A DNA stretch of 39,007 nt. Source: Chlorobiota bacterium (GTDB lineage Bacteria > Bacteroidota > Ignavibacteria > Kapaibacteriales > NICIL-2). The stretch spans positions 1 through 39,007 of the forward strand of contig JAOAEV010000118.1 in assembly GCA_026416585.1 (NCBI GenBank), read 5' to 3'. Shown in pieces: positions 9,364 to 19,323 of this stretch (position 1 is the stretch's first letter; every line of letters starts with the position of its first letter). A program made the position numbers and the translations under genes. The notes under the pieces are model-generated. The model saw nothing but the letters and a program-made list of their open reading frames with translations, did no database searches and was not told where the DNA came from.

Positions 9364-10217
9364 CGGTGCGCTGTGAATAATTCGAACAACCGTTCGAATG
9401 ACCGACGGAAGCTAATGTCCTGTACGTCATTACGAACTTGATCACTCGTCATTCCGAAGCGCCGTTCACGCCGCGCATATTCGGCAAGTGCTCGATAAAA
9501 CTCTTGCCGACGGAAATCGGGCCAGAGCGTTTCGGTCGAATACAGCTCTGCATAGGCGATTTCCCACAAGAGAAAATTGCTAACGCGCAGTTCGCCGCTC
9601 GTGCGAATCAGTAAATCTGGCTCCGGTAAGGTGTGCGTCGAAAGATACGAGGAGAACTTTTCCGGTGTAATGTCCTCCGGAGACAACGTACCACGACGGA
9701 CATCAAGTGCAATCATTTGCACAGCACGGAGGATGTCCCAGCGTCCGCTGTAACTGAGGGCTAATGTCAGAACCAGCCCACGATTGTTTACTGTGCGTTC
9801 GATTGCATACGTAAGAATTTTCTGCACTCGTTTGGGAAGTGCTGTAATCTTGCCAATCGCATTGATACGAACATTATTACAGTGGAGCTCTTCAACTTCC
9901 GCACGAAGGTAGTGCTCAAGTAAGCGCATCAATGCATTGACCTCTGTTTGAGGACGCTTCCAGTTTTCCGTGCTGAAAGCGTAGAGTGTCAAGTATTCAA
10001 TGCCTAACTCTGCCGACGCTTTGACGATATCGCGAACCGACTCGATACCTTCCTGGTGCCCTGCAACGCGAGGTAGGCGACGTGCATACGCCCATCGTCC
10101 GTTGCCATCCATGATAATTGCTACATGTCGGGGCAACCGACCAAGTTCGCGTAATGCTCGCTGGCACTCAACGTCGTGTTCGTGCCGCTCACTCAGCCAC
10201 TGTTGCGGTGTATCCAT
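9360..10217 (-). CDS. uppS: Isoprenyl transferase (undecaprenyl diphosphate synthase)
   Basis: HVAIIMDGNGRWAYARRLPRVAGHQEGIESVRDIV...YLTLYAFSTENWKRP...DLLIRTSGELRVSNFLLWEIAYAELY. Confidence 0.96.
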   Translation of the reverse strand: MDTPQQWLSERHEHDVECQRALRELGRLPRHVAIIMDGNGRWAYARRLPRVAGHQEGIESVRDIVKASAELGIEYLTLYAFSTENWKRPQTEVNALMRLLEHYLRAEVEELHCNNVRINAIGKITALPKRVQKILTYAIERTVNNRGLVLTLALSYSGRWDILRAVQMIALDVRRGTLSPEDITPEKFSSYLSTHTLPEPDLLIRTSGELRVSNFLLWEIAYAELYSTETLWPDFRRQEFYRALAEYARRERRFGMTSDQVRNDVQDISFRRSFERLFELFTAHR

Positions 10218-10309
10218 TGCGTCAAGCTCACAAGGAAATAGAGCATGCGAAAATAGTGCTCTTGCATACCTGCTTTACTGAAGTATTCCGATACAAGCAA
10301 AATGCGCTG

Positions 10310-10317
10310 TATATTTG
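10310..10317 (+). promoter_or_regulatory. Candidate -7 box TATATTTG upstream of the HU-like gene
   Basis: TAnnTTTG match in the divergent uppS/HU intergenic region, 87 nt upstream of the ATG; no clear TTG at -33. Confidence 0.35.
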
Positions 10318-10404
10318 CGTGCTCATAGCAACATGTGCCTATTACTGCGTGCGTTTGCTGTCGGGCTTGGATGGAGGAGTAACCACAAACCACGAGGTTC
10401 TTTG

Positions 10405-10731
10405 ATGGCAACGAATGTCACCAAAGCAGAACTCGTAGATTTTTGCGCGGAAAAGACCGGATTGACCAAACTGGAGGTCAAAGCGATCGTCGAATGTCTG
10501 CTCGACGGAATCAAACAAGCAATGATCCAGGGTCGCCGGATTGAAATCCGCGGATTTGGCGTGTTTACCGTCAAACCGCGCCGTGCACGATTGGCTCGTA
10601 ATCCACGGACTGGCGATCCAGTACCGCTCGGTGAACGCTATATCCCAAACTTTCGACCGTCGGATGAATTCGTTGCAGAAGTCGATAGCAGTATCAAAGC
10701 GCGGGTACAGCTCGATCACTCTTCCCGGTAG
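10405..10731 (+). CDS. HU/IHF-family DNA-binding protein
   Basis: MATNVTKAELVDFCAEKTGLTKLEVKAIVECLLDGIKQAMIQGRRIEIRGFGVFTVKPRRARLARNPRTGDPVPLGERYIPNFRPSDEF. Confidence 0.95.
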   Translation: MATNVTKAELVDFCAEKTGLTKLEVKAIVECLLDGIKQAMIQGRRIEIRGFGVFTVKPRRARLARNPRTGDPVPLGERYIPNFRPSDEFVAEVDSSIKARVQLDHSSR

Positions 10732-10778
10732 AGAGCACGTACGTTTCATTGGTCAGCGTTTACCATTGAACACAGATC

Positions 10779-11375
10779 GTGCGCGCTAAGCTGGCTATCG
10801 GTGTTGTTATCGCGATTGTTGCGGTTAGCACGTTTGCCATTCGCCGCGCAATCGTTGCTGAACATGAGCAACGCGGTCGCCAGCAGTTCGCCACCCAAAT
10901 TGCCGAGCAACTCGAAGCTCTTGAGCAAAGTCGTCGCGTTGACGAGCTGCGTCGTACTCAGCGATTACAACTTGATCAACTGGTAGACTCGTTACGGCGA
11001 ACACCGAACGATACATCGCTCCTGGTACCGATCGGCAATTTGATGCTGCAGGTAGGCGATACACTTGGTGCATTGCAAACCTATCGGCGATATGTCGAAA
11101 CGGTCAACCGAACAAATGTCGTCCCGCTGACCGATTATGCGTATTTGCTCTATTTGACTGGCGATCGCGATGGTGGCAGGCGACTAACACAGCGGGCAGT
11201 GACCTTGGCACCAGGCTATCAAGTTGCGCTCTACAACATGGCGGTGATGGAATTCGATCGCAATAACATCCATGCTGCTATCAAGTGGATGGAGCAATGC
11301 CGAGCAGTAGATTCAACATCGCCTCTTGGTCAGCTCTCCGTCCGCGCACTCGAAGAACTTCGGAAATATCGCTAA
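10779..11375 (+). CDS. Membrane-anchored TPR-repeat protein
   Basis: GTG start; N-terminal TM segment AKLAIGVVIAIVAVSTFAI; TPR-like LLVPIGNLMLQVGDTLGALQTYRRYVE, VALYNMAVMEFDRNNIHAAIKWMEQC. Confidence 0.75.
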   Translation: MRAKLAIGVVIAIVAVSTFAIRRAIVAEHEQRGRQQFATQIAEQLEALEQSRRVDELRRTQRLQLDQLVDSLRRTPNDTSLLVPIGNLMLQVGDTLGALQTYRRYVETVNRTNVVPLTDYAYLLYLTGDRDGGRRLTQRAVTLAPGYQVALYNMAVMEFDRNNIHAAIKWMEQCRAVDSTSPLGQLSVRALEELRKYR

Positions 11376-11422
11376 GTATGCTGTTGTCACCGTTTTGTAC
11401 CACAACTTACAGTGTCTGAATT

Positions 11423-11518
11423 ATGCCTTGCGGACGGAAACGTAAGCGCCACAAGATGGCCACACATAAACGAAAAAAACGCTTGCGGAAGAACCGGCAC
11501 AAAAAGAAAAAACGCTAA
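11423..11518 (+). CDS. AURKAIP1/COX24-domain mini-protein (bS22/mS38-like small ribosomal subunit protein), 31 aa
   Basis: ATG...TAA read directly: MPCGRKRKRHKMATHKRKKRLRKNRHKKKKR*. Below the length cutoff of the supplied ORF track. Matches the well-known Bacteroidetes MPSGKKRKRHKMATHKRKKRLRKNRHKKK-type sequence. Confidence 0.9.
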   Translation: MPCGRKRKRHKMATHKRKKRLRKNRHKKKKR

Positions 11519-12589
<1,071 letters not shown>

Positions 12590-12603
12590 TTGGAACAACG
12601 ACC

Positions 12604-13794
12604 ATGATCCGACGTCTGGCACAACTCGATGTTTCCCAGCGACGAGTTCTTCTTCGTGTCGATTTTAATGTTCCCCTGACACCTGATGGCAGCGTTCGTG
12701 ACAATACACGTATCGTTGCAGCGTTACCGACACTCGAAGCAATTATCGAACGCGGGGGAATACCGATTGTTCTTTCCCATCTTGGTCGCCCGAAAGGTAA
12801 TCCATCACCTTCATTCTCTCTCCGACCAGTTGCAACACACCTGCAATCAGTGACAGGTCGAAAAGTACATTTTGCCAGCGACTGCATTGGCTCTGCTGCA
12901 AAAGATGCTGTCACAGCAGCACGCGTTGGCGAGATTGTTCTGCTCGAAAATTTACGTTTCCATCCAGGTGAAGAAGCCAACGATGAGTCATTTGCAGCGG
13001 AGATTGCCCAGCTCGGTGATGCCTACGTCAATGATGCATTCGGGGCTGCACACCGTGCACATGCAAGTATCAGTGCTTTAGCACAGCATTTCGTTGGACG
13101 GCGTGCTGTAGGGCTACTGATGGAACGGGAGTTGAGCTACCTCTCGAAGGTGTTCGATGACCCGCCGCGTCCGTTCGTCGCAATCGTTGGTGGTGCAAAG
13201 ATTGCCGATAAAATTCGGGTGCTACAAAATCTTCTCCACCAAGCAGATTTTGTTCTCATTGGTGGAGGACTGGCAAATACATTCTTCGCAGCCCAGGGGC
13301 ATAACATCGGTGATTCTATTGTAGACGAACGGTACATCACTCACGCCAGGACACTATTGAATTCTTACGCACCGAAACTATACCTACCTGTCGATGCCGT
13401 CGTCTCCGATGAACTCAGCGAGGCTACGCCGACGAGCGTATATGAAATCCACTCGATTCCTCCCGACGCGGAATTGAAAATTCTCGACATCGGTCCAGAC
13501 ACTATCGAGTCGTTCGCTGATATCATTGCAACGGCAGCGTTGATCGTGTGGAATGGGCCAATGGGTGCTTTCGAATTCAAACCCTTCCGACGCGGAACTC
13601 TTGCGATTGCTGAGCTTGTTGCACAGGCGACTGATCGTGGTGCAACAACCATTATCGGTGGTGGCGATTCGATCGCGGCTGTACATATGGCAGGTGTTGC
13701 CGACCGTATTAGTCATATCTCGACTGGCGGTGGTGCAACACTCGAGTTTCTGGAAGGTAAAGTACTGCCCGGAATCGCTGTGCTCGAGGAATAG
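12604..13794 (+). CDS. pgk: Phosphoglycerate kinase
   Basis: ATG at 12604 MIRRLAQLDVSQRRVLLRVDFNVPLTPDGSVRDNTRI...IVLSHLGRPKG...VAIVGGAKIADKIRVLQNLL...STGGGATLEFLEGKVLPGI. Confidence 0.97.
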   Translation: MIRRLAQLDVSQRRVLLRVDFNVPLTPDGSVRDNTRIVAALPTLEAIIERGGIPIVLSHLGRPKGNPSPSFSLRPVATHLQSVTGRKVHFASDCIGSAAKDAVTAARVGEIVLLENLRFHPGEEANDESFAAEIAQLGDAYVNDAFGAAHRAHASISALAQHFVGRRAVGLLMERELSYLSKVFDDPPRPFVAIVGGAKIADKIRVLQNLLHQADFVLIGGGLANTFFAAQGHNIGDSIVDERYITHARTLLNSYAPKLYLPVDAVVSDELSEATPTSVYEIHSIPPDAELKILDIGPDTIESFADIIATAALIVWNGPMGAFEFKPFRRGTLAIAELVAQATDRGATTIIGGGDSIAAVHMAGVADRISHISTGGGATLEFLEGKVLPGIAVLEE

Positions 13795-13854
13795 CAATCG
13801 TTCCCTATTGCATCCGTCTTGGTACGGAGCAGTGCACACCTGACACATTTGACA

Positions 13855-14760
13855 ATGCGACAGAACACAGTCGGCGGATTCAACTCCTTTGTCTCCCCGA
13901 GCGTCAAGCTCTTGATCGGAATCAACGTCGCGGTATTTCTCCTCGACTGGCTTGTGCTGGGAATGTTGACATACCACGGCGTGCGACTCGATCAATGGTT
14001 GGTCGAGCTTTTTGGTCTCATGCCTGTTAGCTCCGACCATTTTTATCCATACTGGCAACTGATCACCTATCAATTTCTGCACGGCGGTTTTTGGCATCTC
14101 TTCTTCAACATGTTTGCCTTGTGGATGTTCGGATCTGAATTGGATTACCTGTTAGGTTCACGACGATTTCTGACGTACTATTTGCTCTGTGGAGTAGGTG
14201 GAGGTATCGCTAATCTCTTTGTCAGCAATGCTCCGACTATTGGAGCATCGGGCGCAGTAATGGGTATACTTGCTGCGTATGGAATGACTTTTCCCAATCG
14301 TCCGGTCTTGATGTTTCCGTTATTTATTCCGATTCCAGCCAAGTTCTTCGTTTTGATCTACGCTGTGATCGACCTGTATTCCGGATTGACAGCGACAGAC
14401 TCCGGCGTTGCGCATTTTGCACACCTGGGAGGAGCACTGACTGGATTCTTGCTCATTCGATATGCACGAATGTTTAGCCGTACCCCTAACAGCGCCCCTA
14501 TCGAACCCATCTCGCACACGCAAACAATTAAACAAAAGTCTATCAAAGAAAAATTCATTAAGCTTTCATCACGCTTCGAAGAAGCTGAAAGCAAGCCCAT
14601 TTTCCATGGAGCGTCGTTTTTCTACAAAGGCGAATACATCACAGAAGAAATGGTGGATCGCCTCCTTGATAAGATCGCTGAACATGGCTTTGATGCGCTG
14701 ACCGAACACGAAAAAGATATTTTGTACGAAGTCAGCCGTCGTATGCAACAGTCATCCTAA
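13855..14760 (+). CDS. Rhomboid-family intramembrane serine protease with a C-terminal cytosolic tail
   Basis: Multiple TM helices; catalytic GASGAVMG and HFAHLGGALTG; upstream NMFALWMFG; tail EEMVDRLLDKIAEHGFDALTEHEKDILYEVSRR. Confidence 0.92.
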   Translation: MRQNTVGGFNSFVSPSVKLLIGINVAVFLLDWLVLGMLTYHGVRLDQWLVELFGLMPVSSDHFYPYWQLITYQFLHGGFWHLFFNMFALWMFGSELDYLLGSRRFLTYYLLCGVGGGIANLFVSNAPTIGASGAVMGILAAYGMTFPNRPVLMFPLFIPIPAKFFVLIYAVIDLYSGLTATDSGVAHFAHLGGALTGFLLIRYARMFSRTPNSAPIEPISHTQTIKQKSIKEKFIKLSSRFEEAESKPIFHGASFFYKGEYITEEMVDRLLDKIAEHGFDALTEHEKDILYEVSRRMQQSS

Positions 14761-14773
14761 CCACCTTGTGCCG

Positions 14774-15922
14774 ATGGAACTGCCCATTGTCAACTCGGAT
14801 CAGCAGAGACACGAGCAACCGATTGCAACTGCACCATATCGACGCCGGTACAGCCATCGTGTGTACGTCGGAGATGTACCGATTGGTGGCAACGCACCAA
14901 TTGCTGTTCAATCCATGACAAAAACAAAAACCGCTGATATCGAGGCCACAGTCCATCAGATTCAGCGGTGTGCCGATGCCGGTGCAGACGTCATGCGAGT
15001 GACCGTCAACGATTGGGACGCTGCTGAAGCAATCGCTGAAATTGTGCGGCGCTCACCTGTGCCGATCGTTGCCGACATCCACTTCAATCACGTTTTTGCA
15101 TTGAAGGCAATCCAAGCAGGCGTCGCGAAAGTTCGCATCAATCCAGGGAATATTGGATCACGGGAACGAATTGCACAGGTTCTCACTGCTGCAAAAGAGC
15201 GTGGTATTCCTATCCGCATTGGCGTCAATAGCGGCTCTCTCGAAAAAGACATTCTGGAAAAGCATGGCTACCCCACTGCAGAGGCATTATTCGAAAGCGC
15301 GATACGACATGTGGAAATTGCCCAAGACTTTGGCTTTGACGACATCATTATTTCTGTCAAATCCACCGATGTGCGCCTAATGATCGAGGCATATCGGATG
15401 ATTGCTGAGCGCACGAATTTTCCACTTCATCTGGGCGTAACTGAAGCTGGCACAACTCGCGTTGGAACAATCAAGTCAGCCGTCGGAATTGGCACACTCC
15501 TCGCAGAAGGAATCGGCGATACGATCCGCGTCTCACTGACTGATGAACCAGAAGAAGAAATTCTGGTCGGGAAAGAAATCCTCCGGTCACTTGGTTTAGC
15601 ACAACGGAGTGTAGAAATTATTTCCTGTCCTACATGCGGACGAATTGAGGTGGACCTATTCTCCATCGTGCGTCAAATCGAGGAACGCATCAAATCTATT
15701 CGGAAGCCAGTGAAAGTAGCACTCCTTGGATGCGTCGTCAATGGTCCAGGTGAAGCCAGTGAAGCTGACATCGGGATCGCTGCTGGTCGCGGTGTCGGAA
15801 TCCTCTATCGCAAGGGACAGGTCATTCGCCGGGTCAAGGAAGAAGAGATCGTCGATGCTGTCATCGAAGAAATTTTGAATTTTGTACCAGAGGAAAACAA
15901 TAATCACGACACTCATTCGTGA
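14774..15922 (+). CDS. ispG: (E)-4-hydroxy-3-methylbut-2-enyl-diphosphate synthase IspG (GcpE)
   Basis: VGDVPIGGNAPIAVQSMTKTKTADIEATVHQI...; 4Fe-4S region SCPTCGRIEVD... and GCVVNGPGEASEADIGIAAG. Confidence 0.96.
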   Translation: MELPIVNSDQQRHEQPIATAPYRRRYSHRVYVGDVPIGGNAPIAVQSMTKTKTADIEATVHQIQRCADAGADVMRVTVNDWDAAEAIAEIVRRSPVPIVADIHFNHVFALKAIQAGVAKVRINPGNIGSRERIAQVLTAAKERGIPIRIGVNSGSLEKDILEKHGYPTAEALFESAIRHVEIAQDFGFDDIIISVKSTDVRLMIEAYRMIAERTNFPLHLGVTEAGTTRVGTIKSAVGIGTLLAEGIGDTIRVSLTDEPEEEILVGKEILRSLGLAQRSVEIISCPTCGRIEVDLFSIVRQIEERIKSIRKPVKVALLGCVVNGPGEASEADIGIAAGRGVGILYRKGQVIRRVKEEEIVDAVIEEILNFVPEENNNHDTHS

Positions 15923-15938
15923 ATAGCCCCAGAGCTGA

Positions 15939-15964
15939 GCGGTATTCTCTCCCCTGAATGCCGC
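15939..15964. repeat. Inverted repeat/hairpin GCGGTATTC-tctcccct-GAATGCCGC
   Basis: 9-bp stem with one T/G wobble between convergent ispG and rpe. Confidence 0.55.
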
Positions 15965-15975
15965 GCCAGAGGTTC

Positions 15976-16020
15976 GAGCCTGACACAACCCCAAAAGCTG
16001 TGTCGGGCTCTTTTGTTTTT
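15976..16020 (+). terminator. Rho-independent terminator for ispG
   Basis: GAGCCTGACACA ... TGTGTCGGGCTC stem (12 bp, one wobble) followed by TTTTGTTTTT. Confidence 0.87.
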
Positions 16021-16681
16021 AGCCAATAGCTGTTCGCAACCGAGCAATGTTCTTTGCGATTGCACCATCGTCAAAAACAGCTGCTCCACTAACGATAATC
16101 TCCGCTCCCGCACGCACAACATCAGAAACATTATCAATACCAATGCCACCATCTACTTCAATTGGGATGGAAAGGCCTTGTGTGTCGAGCCACTTACGAA
16201 GCCGTTCGATTCGATGGAGCGTCTGGGGTATAAATCTTTGCCCCCCGAAGCCAGGATTAACACTCATCAACAGAATGTAATCCGCTGCAGATGCTGCCTC
16301 GAATGCAAATTCCAATGGTGTAAGTGGATTGAGTACAGCTCCTGCTTGGGCGCCAAGGAGACGGATTTGTTCGAGTGTTCTGTGCAAGTGCATGCACGTT
16401 TCCACATGGACGGAAACCCACTGTGCCCCTGCTTCCACAAATGATTGGATATAGCGTTCAGGCTCGACAATCATTAAATGACAATCGAGAGGTAGCGGTG
16501 TCAATCGCCGTACCGTTGCGACAAATGCCGGTCCAAACGTGATATTAGGGACAAATCGTCCATCCATAATATCAAGGTGAAGAAGATCTGCCCCACCTTC
16601 AGTACACTGCTCTACCTGCTCAGCCAATTGCGCAATATCAGCCGAAAGTAACGACGGTGCGATGCGAATTCTGCGACTCAT
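16019..16681 (-). CDS. rpe: Ribulose-phosphate 3-epimerase
   Basis: RIAPSLLSADIAQLAEQVEQCTEGGADLLHLDIMDGRFVPNITFGPAFV...DCHLMIVEPE...MSVNPGFGGQRFIP...IEVDGGIGIDN. Confidence 0.97.
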   Translation of the reverse strand: MSRRIRIAPSLLSADIAQLAEQVEQCTEGGADLLHLDIMDGRFVPNITFGPAFVATVRRLTPLPLDCHLMIVEPERYIQSFVEAGAQWVSVHVETCMHLHRTLEQIRLLGAQAGAVLNPLTPLEFAFEAASAADYILLMSVNPGFGGQRFIPQTLHRIERLRKWLDTQGLSIPIEVDGGIGIDNVSDVVRAGAEIIVSGAAVFDDGAIAKNIARLRTAIG

Positions 16682-17502
16682 TGTACAATACGTGTATAAT
16701 CTTTCAGCGAAGTCCAGAGTGAACGCAGTTGCGCTAACAAACGAACATTGTGGACACGAGCATACGTGATAGGTTCACTGAGCAATAACGCATGCATCAA
16801 TGCAGTAACGCTATCGCGTTCTGATGGCGTTTCGATCCCTGTAAGTACACCCAAAAAACGTTTGCGCGAAATTCCCAGCATTAGAGGCACTCCGAGCGAT
16901 GCAAAACGCCGAAGATTTGCAAGGAGTGCAAGATTATGTTCGAGAGTCTTACCAAATCCAATCCCAACGTCTGCGATAATGTGCTCGATACCAAATCCGG
17001 TAGCAACTTCGATGCGCTCGGAAAGAAAAGCATACACATCCTCGACAACATTGTCATAACGTGGATCTAATTGCATGGTACGCGGAGTGCCGCGCATGTG
17101 CATCACAACGATAGGAACTTGCCGCTGTGCAACCAATGGGAACATATCGGGGTCATGCATGCCAGCACTGATATCATTGACAATTGTCGCACCAGCATCA
17201 AGTGCAGCCTGTGCTACGGTTGCCTTTACCGTATCGATGCTAATTGGAACCTCTACCCCCGCTTGGCGAATCGCGTGGATGACTGGTACAACACGCTGTA
17301 TCTCTTCATCCGCAGGAACCGGATCAGCGCCTGGACGCGAGCTTTCACCACCGACATCGAGCATCCCCGCACCTTCGGCGACCAATCTCACAGCATGTTC
17401 GCAGGCGTGCTGCGTGTCACGATACTGACCACCATCGCTAAATGAATCAGGCGTGACATTGATGATCCCAACAATCGTCGGGAAGTCGTTACGATCCATC
17501 AT
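16678..17502 (-). CDS. folP: Dihydropteroate synthase
   Basis: TIVGIINVTPDSFSDGGQY...GAGMLDVGGESSRPGADPV...ISIDTVKATVAQAALDAGATIVNDIS...VMHMRGTPRTMQ...GISRKRFLG. Confidence 0.95.
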   Translation of the reverse strand: MMDRNDFPTIVGIINVTPDSFSDGGQYRDTQHACEHAVRLVAEGAGMLDVGGESSRPGADPVPADEEIQRVVPVIHAIRQAGVEVPISIDTVKATVAQAALDAGATIVNDISAGMHDPDMFPLVAQRQVPIVVMHMRGTPRTMQLDPRYDNVVEDVYAFLSERIEVATGFGIEHIIADVGIGFGKTLEHNLALLANLRRFASLGVPLMLGISRKRFLGVLTGIETPSERDSVTALMHALLLSEPITYARVHNVRLLAQLRSLWTSLKDYTRIVQ

Positions 17503-18157
17503 GCCAACGGGATGATAAATAACCGTCCATTCGTGCTACGTGCGCAACTTCTTCAATTTTATCAAGACGAGGCAAAAGCTGATGAAAGTGAGATAGTAAA
17601 AATTCGAGCCTCTCGTTTTCGCTATCGAGAGACAAGACAACCTGCTTTTGTAAAAGAGTTAAACCAGCTTTTTGCGCCATAAAAAACGATGGCGTCGAAC
17701 CTTTGATGCTTGGCACAGTCTCAAGTGAAACAGTAAATTCTTCATAGTTCGAGAAAACTCGCTCGATGAGTCTGTTGTACTGTTCTGCGCAGCGTCGGTA
17801 TAGCTGCTCATCTATCGCTGCATCAGCGCGGTTCTCAAGATACTCGACAGTACCAACAAAGTATGGTTTCGTCTCTGTATCGAACGATCGCAACACATAT
17901 CGCCGTTGCCCGACAACGACAATGTCGAGACGACCATCGTTGTAGTGACGGAGAACTCCACCAATCATCGCCGTACATCCAATAAGGTGCAAATTCCCCT
18001 CATCAAATAAGTTGATCCCGAACGGTTGGTTTTGTTGCAAGCATTGACCGATAAGCTCACGATAACGCAGCTCGACAATATGCAGTGGCAAATGTGCGCC
18101 GGGGAATAATACTGTCCCAAGCGGGAACAAGCCAATTTGTTCGACTACAGTCGCCAT
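17489..18157 (-). CDS. LON peptidase N-terminal (substrate-binding) domain protein
   Basis: IGLFPLGTVLFPGAHLPLHIVELRYRELIGQCLQQNQPFGINLF...GCTAMIGGVLRHYNDGRLDIVVVGQRRYVLRSF; no protease domain in 222 aa. Confidence 0.9.
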   Translation of the reverse strand: MATVVEQIGLFPLGTVLFPGAHLPLHIVELRYRELIGQCLQQNQPFGINLFDEGNLHLIGCTAMIGGVLRHYNDGRLDIVVVGQRRYVLRSFDTETKPYFVGTVEYLENRADAAIDEQLYRRCAEQYNRLIERVFSNYEEFTVSLETVPSIKGSTPSFFMAQKAGLTLLQKQVVLSLDSENERLEFLLSHFHQLLPRLDKIEEVAHVARMDGYLSSRWHDGS

Positions 18158-18177
18158 GCATCCAGATCAGAATGAAA

Positions 18178-18223
18178 CAAGGGCATGCTCAACACTACAG
18201 TCCTCATGATGAGCCTGCCCTTG
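18178..18223 (-). terminator. Hairpin downstream of sod; candidate terminator or attenuator
   Basis: Minus strand CAAGGGCAGGCTCA ... TGAGCATGCCCTTG: 14-bp stem with a single mismatch, then TTTCATT. Confidence 0.7.
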
Positions 18224-18242
18224 GTTTACCTGCAAGAATAGA

Positions 18243-18869
18243 TCAGCTCTGAACGAAACGCTTGTAACGTTCGTTGATTCTGCCCCAGTGCAACGATGCT
18301 AAAAAGTTATCAATGTATCGTGCACGAGCAGGACCATCTTTGTGATAATACGCATGTTCGAACACATCACATGCAATCAACGGGATCCCACCCCAAATTG
18401 CGCCATAGTGATGCTCATCAACGAGAACGTTGAGGAGGCGTCCACTGTAGAGCATATCATACGCCAGCACACCCCATCCCGAAAGCTTTGCAGCAATTGC
18501 CGTTGCTTTGAAGTCTGCTTTCCATGCGTCGAGTGAACCAAATTCTCGTTCGATTGCTGCAACGACATCTGGACCTTTTGATGAATCGCCATCGCCACCA
18601 AGCACTTCCCAGTAAACGTCATGTAAGAGCGCGCCCGCGTGATTCCATGTAAAGCGACGCTTCAACTCACCGAAGTCTGACCAGTTACCGTTGGCAGCAG
18701 ATTTGTCAGCGGTCGGCAATTCAGATTCGATCTTGTTGAGGAACGTCACATAACCCTTGTGGTGCGTGTTGTAATGCCAATCAGCGGTCTCCGGCGAGAT
18801 AACACTTTTGAGAAGCTCCTTGGCTTCTTCGTCGGAGTACGGACGGGGATTGAACTTCCATTCAGCCAT
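18243..18869 (-). CDS. Fe/Mn-family superoxide dismutase
   Basis: NTHHKGYVTFLNKIE..., RRFTWNHAGALLHDVYWEVL, CDVFEHAYYHKDGPARARYIDNF; metal ligands H/H/D/H identifiable. Confidence 0.93.
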   Translation of the reverse strand: MAEWKFNPRPYSDEEAKELLKSVISPETADWHYNTHHKGYVTFLNKIESELPTADKSAANGNWSDFGELKRRFTWNHAGALLHDVYWEVLGGDGDSSKGPDVVAAIEREFGSLDAWKADFKATAIAAKLSGWGVLAYDMLYSGRLLNVLVDEHHYGAIWGGIPLIACDVFEHAYYHKDGPARARYIDNFLASLHWGRINERYKRFVQS

Positions 18870-18893
18870 TGCACATCGTAGGGTGATAAAACA

Positions 18894-19298
18894 TCAAGCC
18901 GCAAACGAACTACCACACCCACAGGTGCGGGTCGCATTCGGATTTTTGAAGGTAAATCCACGCCCCATTAGACCATCACTGAAATCGAGAGTGACACCCA
19001 TCAGATAGAACATACTCTTGGCATCAATGAAAACGCGGATGCCATCAGCGTCCAAGACGATGTCGTTGGGACGAGGCTCAGCATCAAAACCGAGAGCATA
19101 TGAGAAGCCGGAGCATCCCCCACCACGGACACCCATCCGGAGTCCATAGGTGTCACCGATATTGTTCTGCTCACGGATGCGTTTGATTTCTGTGATTGCT
19201 TTTGCAGTAATGGTAATATTGTCGCTTTCTTCCGCACCGACAATGCCAGTCGGAATGGAAACATTCCCGTCAGCGGTCAGAATTGCGGCGGTTTCCAT
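18894..19298 (-). CDS. A-type iron-sulfur cluster carrier (IscA/SufA/ErpA, HesB-like)
   Basis: ATG at 19298; ITITAKAITEIKRIREQ...LRMGVRGGGCSGFSYALGFD...FTFKNPNATRTCGCGSSFAA; three conserved Cys. Confidence 0.94.
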   Translation of the reverse strand: METAAILTADGNVSIPTGIVGAEESDNITITAKAITEIKRIREQNNIGDTYGLRMGVRGGGCSGFSYALGFDAEPRPNDIVLDADGIRVFIDAKSMFYLMGVTLDFSDGLMGRGFTFKNPNATRTCGCGSSFAA

Positions 19299-19323
19299 TG
19301 TCAGACTACCACATAGTGAAACA

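Noticed and set aside
13384-14097. 237-aa minus-strand ORF opposite pgk/rhomboid
   Set aside because: Overlaps two well-supported genes on the other strand; no domain.
18243-18869. SOD metal-site motif DVFEHAYY with Phe instead of Trp
   Set aside because: Trp/Phe variation at this position is, to my knowledge, tolerated in the family; ligands intact, so not reported as a finding.
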